DNA of 64,000 nucleotides from Rhizobium leguminosarum bv. viciae USDA 2370 (GTDB lineage Bacteria > Pseudomonadota > Alphaproteobacteria > Rhizobiales > Rhizobiaceae). Position numbers and translations under genes: made by a program. The stretch's first letter is position 1. Every line of letters starts with the position of its first letter. This document shows positions 54,882 to 62,161 of the stretch, one piece after another. The stretch is taken from positions 1 through 64,000 of the forward strand of contig NZ_MRDL01000037.1 in NCBI RefSeq assembly GCF_002008365.1. The letters run 5' to 3'. The notes under the pieces were generated by a model. The model ran no database searches. It was not told the DNA's origin and worked only from the letters and a program-made list of their open reading frames with translations.

Positions 54882-55811
54882 ATGAAAAAGTTTATCCTGG
54901 GGACTGCGATGGCGCTCGTCATGTCGACGGCGGCTCACGCAGAAACTGTCGGCGTCTCGATGGCGAAATTCGACGACAATTTCCTGACGGTTCTGCGCAA
55001 CGGCATGACCGATTATGCAAAGACACTCAGCGGTGTGACGCTGCAGGTTGAAGACGCACAGAACGACGTTTCCAAGCAGCAGAGCCAGATCCAGAATTTC
55101 ATCGCCTCCAAGGTCGATGCAATCATCGTCAACCCTGTCGATACCGATGCGACCACGGCAATGTCGAAGCTCGCGGCCGATGCCGGCATTCCGCTGGTTT
55201 ACGTCAACCGTCAGCCGGTCAACGTCGACACGCTGCCGGACAAGCAGGCCTTCGTCGCTTCCAACGAGCAGGAATCCGGCACGCTGGAAACCAAGGAAAT
55301 CTGCCGCATTCTCGGCGGCAAGGGCAAGGCCGTCGTGATCATGGGCGAGCTCTCCAACCAGGCTGCGCGCATGCGGACCCAGGACGTCCACGACGTCATC
55401 AAGACGGATGAATGCAAGGGTCTGGAGATCGTCGAAGAGCAGACGGCGAACTGGGACCGCACCCAGGGCGCCGACCTGATGACCAACTGGCTCTCCAGCG
55501 GCATCGAATTCGACGCCGTGATCTCCAACAACGACGAAATGGCGATTGGCGCCATCCAGGCGCTGAAGGCAGCCGGCAAGGATATGACCAAGGTTGTCGT
55601 CGGCGGCGTCGACGCCACGCAGGACGCGCTTGCCGCCATGCAGGCGGGTGATCTCGACGTCACGGTGTTCCAGGATGCCGCCGGCCAGGGCAAGGGCTCG
55701 CTCGATGCAGCGCTCAAGCTCGCCAAGGGCGAAAAGATCGACAAGAAGGTCTACATTCCCTTCCAGCTCGTGACGCCTGCCAACGTCAAGGACTTCGTCA
55801 CCAAGAACTGA
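54882..55811 (+). CDS. Sugar ABC substrate-binding protein (inositol/rhizopine type)
   Basis: A 309-residue periplasmic protein. The signal peptide is KKFILGTAMALVMSTAAHA, cleaved about residue 20. The mature RbsB fold has QNDVSKQQSQIQNFIASKVD, VNPVDTD, PLVYVNRQPVN and FQDAAGQGKGSLDAALKLA. This pattern is that of myo-inositol/rhizopine-binding proteins in rhizobia (IntA/MocB-like). No permease or ATPase is adjacent, so it must use a distant importer or serve chemotaxis. GGAGG precedes the ATG. Confidence 0.88.
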   Translation: MKKFILGTAMALVMSTAAHAETVGVSMAKFDDNFLTVLRNGMTDYAKTLSGVTLQVEDAQNDVSKQQSQIQNFIASKVDAIIVNPVDTDATTAMSKLAADAGIPLVYVNRQPVNVDTLPDKQAFVASNEQESGTLETKEICRILGGKGKAVVIMGELSNQAARMRTQDVHDVIKTDECKGLEIVEEQTANWDRTQGADLMTNWLSSGIEFDAVISNNDEMAIGAIQALKAAGKDMTKVVVGGVDATQDALAAMQAGDLDVTVFQDAAGQGKGSLDAALKLAKGEKIDKKVYIPFQLVTPANVKDFVTKN

Positions 55812-55825
55812 GGCGATGAGCAAAA

Positions 55826-55846
55826 GGTGCGGGCTTTGCCCGCACC
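55826..55846 (+). terminator. Hairpin after the sugar-binding gene
   Basis: Perfect 9-base arms GGTGCGGGC and GCCCGCACC with a TTT loop, 15 bases after the stop. No T-run follows on the plus strand; on the minus strand TTTT follows, so it may end minus-strand transcripts too. Confidence 0.6.
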
Positions 55847-55964
55847 TCACAGCATCAGTATGCGGTGCAGGCGACAGCCGACGTTCTCGGCGGCTACCGA
55901 GACGGCTAGACCCGACAAAACCGCGCGGCGTTGTCGTGGAGCTGCAGGCAGTTTACATCTGTTG

Positions 55965-56240
55965 CCAGCGCCCCCCGGCTATTCCGCTAGGGTCCAGTCG
56001 GCCGAAGGCATGGGTCAGCTCAGACAGGCAGACCGCCGAATGGTGACATAGGCGATACGTGATCAGCCTATCGACCTCCACCGGCGAGCGCCCTTGAAAC
56101 ATCCAGGTAGACGCTCGTATCCAGGAACAGAGGCCCTCCGATTGCCGGTTCGTCGGCAGCCCAAGGAAGATCTTCGTCGGGGCCTGCGCTCGAGCGTCCC
56201 GACGTGCTTCTGGGGCTTTAGTGATCGCGGGATTTCAGAG
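55965..56240 (-). pseudogene. PIN-domain toxin remnant
   Basis: On the minus strand one frame reads GGPLFLDTSVYLDV, carrying the first PIN aspartate (FLDT). After a two-base loss the next frame gives QGRSPVEVDRLITYRL, then CLSELTHAFGRLDP, the following PIN motifs with the conserved glutamate. It lies directly after the antitoxin stop. The frameshift and a stop soon afterwards make it inactive. Confidence 0.65.
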
Positions 56241-56243
56241 AGT

Positions 56244-56540
56244 TCAAATCCCAAGATCGATATCCGTCGGGATGCGGCCCTTGCGGCCCACCAGACGTGC
56301 GCCAAAGTCGTCTTCGAGAGCCAGCCGTGAAAGCGCCAATTCCAGCAACTCAGTGTCAGATGTAACATGGGCACGCTTCTTGGCTGCCTCGATCAACTCC
56401 GACGGCACTCGCCCCGACAAGCGGGTATTCTTCGCCGTACCAAGGAGACCGACGGCCTTCGCTTGCTCAAGTACGAGCCTATTGCGAGTCAACGCGACTT
56501 CCGCTTCGCTTTCCGCAACAGTTCGTGGTTGGGTAGCCAT
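56244..56540 (-). CDS. Antitoxin-like RHH protein
   Basis: A 98-residue protein with a central ribbon-helix-helix-type segment (RLSGRVPSELIEAAKKRA then SDTELLELALSRLALED) and a C-terminal tail. It resembles CopG-like antitoxins that accompany PIN toxins in rhizobial plasmids. The downstream toxin is broken, so this gene may be a solitary antitoxin. Confidence 0.65.
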   Translation of the reverse strand: MATQPRTVAESEAEVALTRNRLVLEQAKAVGLLGTAKNTRLSGRVPSELIEAAKKRAHVTSDTELLELALSRLALEDDFGARLVGRKGRIPTDIDLGI

Positions 56541-57027
56541 AAGAATCTCCCGTGTTGAGCAGAATATAGATTGTGTTGAACAGGAAGGCGAAGTTCAATA
56601 GCAGTAGGGGTTGCGATCCAGGAGTTCGCGGCAATCCACCATGGGAATGACGACGGGGAGCGGGCACCGGACGGGTGGAGACCGACAACGATACCCGAAG
56701 GCTCTATTTTCCTGCTCTTTCCCGGTGCCCGGCACCGGTATGCCCCGCATCGCCGTACCGGATGGGTCGAGCACTGGATCGAATGCCGGGGAGGCGCCTT
56801 CAATTTCGCATGCGACGCCGGCTCGGCGCAACCGGAGCAACCAAGCAGCTCCGAGATTTCAGATTTGTTCACTTCGATCCACGCGTTGGCGCAGCCCGAT
56901 ACCGCGCGCAATCAGCCGCGCATCTCAACCCTTGGATTTCAGTTGGCTTTTCACTCGATTACTGACCAAAAATTATATTAAAATATTGGTCAGAAAGCGC
57001 CTGCTATCCCGAGACTCAAGCTTGAGA
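56541..57027. other. 490-base gap, no gene supported
   Basis: Overlapping unsupported frames only; one small palindrome, GGTGCCCGGCACC, near 56724-56738. Confidence 0.35.
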
Positions 57028-57234
57028 CTATTCTTCTAGCAGGCCGTCGAAGACCTCGAGCATGGCATCGCTGATGGCCTTGCCAAGTGCGGCGGCAGTC
57101 TCCGCCAGCGCTTCCTCATTCATATCACGAGCAGCCATCGCGAAGGCCGCACCTTCGGCCGCAACGATTGCTTGCGCGCGTTGGATTGCCCAGAGCGCCA
57201 AGTCACTGCGGTTGCTGATCTCCACGGTCTCCAT
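57028..57234 (-). CDS. Small alanine-rich protein
   Basis: A 68-residue, mostly helical protein (ALWAIQRAQAIVAAEGAAFA; AETAAALGKAISDAMLEVFD). The ATG at 57234 has AGGAG six bases upstream. The family is unknown to me, and the composition looks like a genuine small helical bundle protein. Confidence 0.55.
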   Translation of the reverse strand: METVEISNRSDLALWAIQRAQAIVAAEGAAFAMAARDMNEEALAETAAALGKAISDAMLEVFDGLLEE

Positions 57235-57510
57235 GTTTTCTCCTGATCTGTACGAGCGATCCCTTATAGCGGATCTGTCGGACGATGTAGTCTGAAGAGT
57301 CGTTTTAAGAATGAACCCGAGGTAGCGAAAGACAGCAGTTCGATCTGTTTGTTTCGCCTGAGGCGGCATCTACGATACCTCTCGTCGGCCGCATGCAAGG
57401 GGCGTCCGCTCCTTCATCACGTCAGATCTGTACTCCGTCGCACAAACTGATAGAAAGAGCGCCCGCGGAAATCGAGAAATCGTCCGCTGCCGGACGCGGT
57501 CGGCAGCGGT

Positions 57511-57535
57511 GGAACTAGAAAACGGTTTGCACGTT
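57511..57535 (+). promoter_or_regulatory. EcfG promoter, exact GGAAC-N16-CGTT
   Basis: GGAAC at 57511-57515, 16 bases, CGTT at 57532-57535, an exact match to the EcfG consensus, with the HTH gene's start 29 bases downstream. Confidence 0.8.
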
Positions 57536-57564
57536 TTCCGGCCGCCAAAAGGAGCCTCAACGAC

Positions 57565-57783
57565 ATGAACATGGCCTCGAAGATTGCGAAATCCCCTGTT
57601 GTCCCGTCCATCGGCGCCCTGCTTGCAGAGGCTCGCCAGGCTCGCGGCTATTCGCTGGACGACGTCGCAGAAACTACTGGTCTGACTGTTGCGGAGGTGA
57701 CAGCTCTGGAGAACGACGCGGATTTCGACGCGTCGAGGATCCGAAGAACCGCAGCCGCTCTAGGGGTTTTAGACAAGATTTGA
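57565..57783 (+). CDS. Small XRE-type HTH protein
   Basis: A 72-residue protein with one Cro/C1-type helix-turn-helix (LLAEARQARGYSLDDVAETT then GLTVAEVTALEND). AAAGGAG lies upstream; a second ATG two codons later is possible. Probably a stress-induced DNA-binding protein under EcfG control. Confidence 0.7.
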   Translation: MNMASKIAKSPVVPSIGALLAEARQARGYSLDDVAETTGLTVAEVTALENDADFDASRIRRTAAALGVLDKI

Positions 57784-57844
57784 GACGCGCGACGCGCTGA
57801 CATCGTTACACAGCTACTTCAAGGAGAGTGCCTGCCGCAGCTCA

Positions 57845-58189
57845 TTGAGTAGAGGTCGCGCTTCAATGGGAAGCCGTCCAATGCTGGTACAGCTTATAGG
57901 GACAATTAAGCGCCTGACTCAGCCCGGCTGGGACGAGTCGGCTGGCCCAAATCAATTTGCCGAGCGCCTGAAGTCATTCGTCGCAACCTTGCTTTTTAGA
58001 GACGCTCGCGCGTCACCTTGCCGAGCGCAGTTTACCGGGTCATTGAGCACTAAACCGGGAGTGCGCTGGTCCTGTTCGATGGACGCGGGCAGCGGTTTGA
58101 TCTTTGACGGGTCAGAAGTTCATATCGTCTCAAGAGCCCCATCGTCGCCTTGGGCAAATAAGATTTGGATGACGAACCTTATCGCTTGA
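57845..58189 (+). CDS. Doubtful hypothetical ORF
   Basis: A 114-residue frame with a TTG start and no good ribosome site. The later part (GSEVHIVSRAPSSPWANKIW) has ordinary composition. Kept only because nothing else is in the region. Confidence 0.25.
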   Translation: MSRGRASMGSRPMLVQLIGTIKRLTQPGWDESAGPNQFAERLKSFVATLLFRDARASPCRAQFTGSLSTKPGVRWSCSMDAGSGLIFDGSEVHIVSRAPSSPWANKIWMTNLIA

Positions 58190-58347
58190 AGACGACGATT
58201 TTCTCCGCCGTCATCTCCCGCGCCGATATCGCTACCGTTGCCGACCAAAGAATCTTTTTGGGATGATGTCGGTTCCTCGATAACTCGTCCGTCTTTCAAT
58301 CATGACGACTGCTAGACCCCTCACACCAAATCATGAAAGGGACTGAA

Positions 58348-58821
58348 ATGGCCAAGAACACGATCTGCCTTTGGTTCGAGAAAGATGCCGAGGAAGCTGC
58401 AAACTTTTATGCGCAGACTTTCCCTGATAGCGCTGTCGGAGCCATTATTCGAGCACCCGGCGATTATCCGGATGGAAAAGTCGGCAACGTTTTGGTTGTC
58501 GAATTTACGGTTGCCGGTGTCTCTTGCGTCGGATTGAACGGCGGCTCAACCTTCAAACACAGTGAAGCATTCTCATTCCAGATTTCGACAGAAAACCAGG
58601 AGGAAACCGACCGATATTGGAACGCCATCGTTGGAAATGGCGGACGGGAAAGCGAATGCGGGTGGTGCAAGGACCGTTGGGGAATCTCGTGGCAGATCAC
58701 GCCGCGCGTTTTGATGGATGCCATGAGAACTGGTGGGATTGAAGCAAAAAGAGCCTTCGACGCGATGATGAAGATGCAGAAGATCGACGTCGCGGCAATT
58801 GAAGCGGCCGTTCGAGGATAG
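58348..58821 (+). CDS. VOC/PhnB-like protein
   Basis: A 157-residue vicinal-oxygen-chelate fold protein of the 3-demethylubiquinone methyltransferase-like (PhnB) group: CLWFEKDAEEAANFYAQTFP, NGGSTFKHSEAFSFQI, CGWCKDRWGISWQITPRVL. The ATG at 58348 has AAAGGG upstream. Function is unknown; the family is not a proven methyltransferase. Confidence 0.88.
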   Translation: MAKNTICLWFEKDAEEAANFYAQTFPDSAVGAIIRAPGDYPDGKVGNVLVVEFTVAGVSCVGLNGGSTFKHSEAFSFQISTENQEETDRYWNAIVGNGGRESECGWCKDRWGISWQITPRVLMDAMRTGGIEAKRAFDAMMKMQKIDVAAIEAAVRG

Positions 58822-58859
58822 CGTCGTCGGCAACTTGGCCGCCCACTCTACCGCCAACG

Positions 58860-59261
58860 TTTCAAGGCGCAATAGCCAGTGTCGGCAACCCGTCTGCCAA
58901 CCAACGAGGACATTGAAGCAAAGGCGAGAAAACAGCTCTCTCAATGTTTCAGGAACGGAGGTAAAACGCGTACGCTTTCAGCCAGATCCTGATAGCTTGC
59001 ATATCGCGCGTGCATTTCGTCGAGCTCGAGCATGGTCAAGGCGGATACCATCGACCGGCGATACCAAGCGTTGCCAGCGCGCTGGACAAGCAATACGTCC
59101 TTCCCCGACGCTCGGACGACCTTTACAGGCGATACATTCAGACCTGAAAGCGCGGCCAGGCGCATGGCAATGTATTCGCCCTTCACCACGCTATACGTGT
59201 CAGAGCTGCTCGAGAATTTTGCGATGAATTTGCGCGCCTTCGCGTAGTGCTGAACGAGCAC
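58860..59261 (-). pseudogene. HipA-type toxin remnant
   Basis: A fragment of a HipA kinase: KFIAKFSSSSDTYSVVKGE, YIAMRLAALSGLNVSP, RRSMVSALTMLELDEMHARY, then after a frameshift TLRELFSRLCFNVLVG. The N-terminal part, the GGA/ATP residues and the NTDDHARNH catalytic loop are missing or unreadable, and no hipB is adjacent. Confidence 0.8.
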
Positions 59262-59267
59262 GCGGCT

Positions 59268-59625
59268 GGGGCGTGCCCGTGCCTGGGAGCAACGACGTTA
59301 TCTATGTCTGGTTCGATGCTCTGGCGAACTATCTCAGAAGGCTCGATTACGGTTCCGACGAAACCCTGTTCTGGCGAAACTGGGCACAGCAAGGCGAGCC
59401 CTCCCACTTTGTCGGCAAGGAAATTTCCAAGTTTCACGCGATTTAATGGCCAGCGATACTCCTGTCTGCCGAAGTGCTGCTCCCGTCATCGATCTTCGTT
59501 CATGGCTACCTAACGGTAGACGGCGAAAGATCGGAAAATCGGCGGGCAACGGCATCGATGGGCCTCGTGGAGTACTATCAGACCAAGGACGCAATGCACT
59601 ATTACCTGCTTCGCAATATGGGCCT
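59268..59625 (+). pseudogene. Methionyl-tRNA synthetase-like fragment
   Basis: Frames give IYVWFDALANYLRRLDY, FWRNWAQQGEPSHFVGKEI, an in-frame TAA where Tyr is expected, then WPAILLSAEVLLPSSIFVHG and YLTVDGE, and in another frame KIGKSAGNGID matching the KMSKS motif. Then GLVEYYQTKDAMHYYLLRNM. This is the C-terminal catalytic half of a class I MetRS-type enzyme. Stop plus frameshift show decay. It runs straight into an IS6 transposase tail. Confidence 0.8.
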
Positions 59626-59836
59626 GAACAATCGCGCTGAGAATTCTCATGTGCCACCTCGAAAACGAGAACGGATGATGCATGGATTTCGATCTGCCGG
59701 CGGCTTTCAACGTTTCATCTCGGTCTTTTCAGCAACCAGAACTATTTCGTCCCGTCTCACCAGAAACGCTCAGCCCTCGGCACCCATAGTCATCGCATCA
59801 GCGCATTGGAAAGTCGTGACCGGCGCAACTGCGTAA
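59620..59836 (+). mobile_element. IS6-family transposase C-terminal fragment
   Basis: The frame continues as GLNNRAENSHVPPRKRERMM then GFRSAGGFQRFISVFSAT, the last catalytic E region (NNRAENSH) and tail of IS6 transposases, fused in frame with the MetRS fragment. The tail is frameshifted after about 59750. It is nearly complementary to the N-terminal IS6 piece at 380-820. Confidence 0.85.
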
Positions 59837-59999
59837 ATTCATCGGCAAACGCTTTGTCGGCGATTAAGCGAACAACGTGACATAGCCCTTCGAACACAGG
59901 CGCCGTCCCTGGCTAGCTTGTCGAGCAGATAGCCGTCAGTGACAGCCGTACGACGAGATCACGGCTCGCCGAGGTTGGCTCAGTCAACATTATAAGCCT

Positions 60000-61115
60000 T
60001 CAGACTGTTCCAGCAGGTGTCCCGCCGGCCGCAATGATCGCCTCCGGCGTGTCGACGTCGATCTGCGCCGCATCACCAATCTCGACGTCTGTCACCGCCA
60101 GCCCGGAGGTTTCGATCAGATGGCGGGCGCCCACATCTCCCTCCAGGCGGAGAACGGCATCGTTCAGCGCCCGCGGCAGGATGACCGGATTTCCGCGCTT
60201 GCCTTGCGATACGGCGCGAACAATAGATGCGCCATTGGCGTCGCGAAACGCGGTGATCATTCTGTTCAAATCGTCTGTGGTCACGCCCGGCATGTCAGCG
60301 AGCATGACGAGAACGCCCTCCGTGTCGTCGGCCGCGGCAGCGGCAAAGCCCGTCGTAAGCGAACTTGCCATGCCCGCCGGGTAGGCCGGATTTGCGATGA
60401 TCGTCACCGGGAGATCGACCAGGACCTTGCGGATGTCATCTTGGCGATGGCCGACGACAACCGTGACCGATGCGGCATCGCTGCCCATCGCGATCAGGGC
60501 TGACCGGCGAACAAGCGGCATGCCGTCAAAAGCAGCCAGCAGCTTGTGACCTCCGTTCGGGCCCATGCGCGTTGCCATTCCTGCCGCCAGCAGGACGATT
60601 GCGACCTTTGGCTGCAATGACGTCTCCTTCAAGGTCTCACGCGGCATCGACCCTGTCTGGATTTCCATTAGCAGTCCACCCACGCCCATGCGACCAATAT
60701 CGTACCCGTTGGGATGTTCCCCTGCTAGAATCCGCTCCGGCAGTCGATCGAAGCCATTCCGTTTTGGGCCGCGGGCGTAACCCCGGATCCCCGACGGCAT
60801 AACAGGTACCGATCTCGCCGAAAAACCATGAGGTTTCCCGGATCCATCGGGATGTCGACGCGCAGGACTGCGGGAATGAAATCGCCATGCACCGACGACG
60901 ATGATCAGTCGCGGGCTTCATCGGCAATGGGCGGCGGCATCTCTCCGAATGGTATCGCCGATGCGGGCTGCCGTCACCTTGACGAAGGCCTGCCCGCTCC
61001 AGCTACACAAGGTCGCCTTGGCATAGTACATGCCGCTTCGAACGGGCTTCTTCCGTAGGTCGTAGCGCATGAGGCGACCAGCCAGCGTCGTCGGCAAGAA
61101 CTGAGGGCGTTTCAT
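60000..61115 (-). pseudogene. Molybdopterin-binding / MobA-like fusion, N-terminal domain deleted
   Basis: The C-terminal 220 residues, from about 60668, form an intact MobA/MocA-like nucleotidyltransferase: VAIVLLAAGMATRMG, AMGSDAASVTVVVGHRQDD, MLADMPGVTTDDLNR and RGNPVILPRAL. Upstream frames contain pieces of the usual N-terminal molybdopterin-binding domain: KVTAARIGDTIRRDAA in one frame from the ATG at 61115, and NGFDRLPERILAG ... GRMGVGGLLMEI in another. The middle of that domain is gone. ATG at 61115 overlaps the XdhC stop. The NTP-transferase alone may still be made. Confidence 0.7.
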
Positions 61116-61819
61116 TGCGGCCCATCCCAGGAGAGCGAAGGGCGGCGCGAGTGAAGCGCCTGGATGACCTGAGCCAATATGGCCACGGCGATCTCGGCGG
61201 GGTTGGACGCACCTATATCAAGCCCGATCGGAGCGTGGATGGTTGAAAGTGCATCGGCGCCAAAGCCGTCCGCGGCAAGGCGTTCGGTCCGCGCGGCGTG
61301 GGTCTTTTGACTGCCGAGTGCGCCAATGTAGAAGCAGCCGGTGCGCAATGCCGCGGCCAGGGGAAAATCATCGATCTTCGGATCGTGGGTGAGCGCGACC
61401 AAGGCGGTGTAACGGTCGAGCGGATCGGCCGTAAGCGCATCGGCAGGCCAATCGGCGGACAGCAGCACGTCAGGAAAGCGATCCCGCGTCGCAAAGGCCG
61501 TGCGAGGGTCTATGACCCGCACATCGAAGCCAGCGAGCCTTGCCATCTGCGTCAGACATTGGCTGATATGGACGGCGCCGATGATGGCAATACGCGGGGC
61601 GGGCATGTAAACGTTGACGAAGCCGCTTGCGGAAGCGCTGTCGAAGGCTATAGAGCGGCCGGACCGAAAGGCACGTTCGACGAGTGCGACAAACGGTTCC
61701 TCGATCGGGTCACCTTCCAGGATGACATGCTCCTCGTCGGCATGATGATCGGTCAGAAGCACTGCGGCAACACGTTTTCGACGCGCGGCGTTCAGGCTTT
61801 GCAGACTGTTGAGGCGCAT
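61112..61819 (-). CDS. XdhC Rossmann-domain protein
   Basis: A 235-residue protein. It contains PRIAIIGAVHISQCLTQMAR (Rossmann), ALVALTHDPKIDDFPL, GCFYIGALGSQKTHAARTER and IGLDIGASNPAEIAVAILAQ, the C-terminal XdhC domain that matures molybdenum cofactor for xanthine dehydrogenase-type enzymes. The ATG overlaps the stop of the preceding gene by one base. No hydroxylase gene is in the window. Confidence 0.88.
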   Translation of the reverse strand: MRLNSLQSLNAARRKRVAAVLLTDHHADEEHVILEGDPIEEPFVALVERAFRSGRSIAFDSASASGFVNVYMPAPRIAIIGAVHISQCLTQMARLAGFDVRVIDPRTAFATRDRFPDVLLSADWPADALTADPLDRYTALVALTHDPKIDDFPLAAALRTGCFYIGALGSQKTHAARTERLAADGFGADALSTIHAPIGLDIGASNPAEIAVAILAQVIQALHSRRPSLSWDGPQ

Positions 61820-62148
61820 CAGCCGATCCTTTCGACATAGACGCGGATGCGCCCGCCGCAGGACAAGCCGACTCGCCAGGCAGTTTCGTCCGCGACACCG
61901 AATTCCAGCATCTGCGCCTTGCCGTCGGCAATCACATCGATGGCCGCCGTGATCACCGCACCTTCGATGCAGCCGCCGGAGACCGAGCCTTCGAAATTGC
62001 CATCAGCGTCGACCACTAGATGGCTGCCCGCCAAACACGGCGCCGAACCCCAGGTTTCGATCACGGTCGCAATCGAAACATCACGACCAGCTGCTATCCA
62101 TTCTTCGGCAGCAAAAAGGGGGTCGGTTGCGTATATTGCGGTTGTCAT
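61819..62148 (-). CDS. XdhC/CoxI N-terminal-domain protein
   Basis: A 109-residue protein: IATVIETWGSAPCLAGSHLV, GSVSGGCIEGAVI and CGGRIRVYVE, the XdhC_CoxI domain with its conserved cysteines (GGC; SCGG). It works with the next protein as a split XdhC. GAGGG precedes the ATG, 13 bases after the GH3 stop. Confidence 0.9.
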   Translation of the reverse strand: MTTAIYATDPLFAAEEWIAAGRDVSIATVIETWGSAPCLAGSHLVVDADGNFEGSVSGGCIEGAVITAAIDVIADGKAQMLEFGVADETAWRVGLSCGGRIRVYVERIG

Positions 62149-62161
62149 TTCGGCCCTCAGG

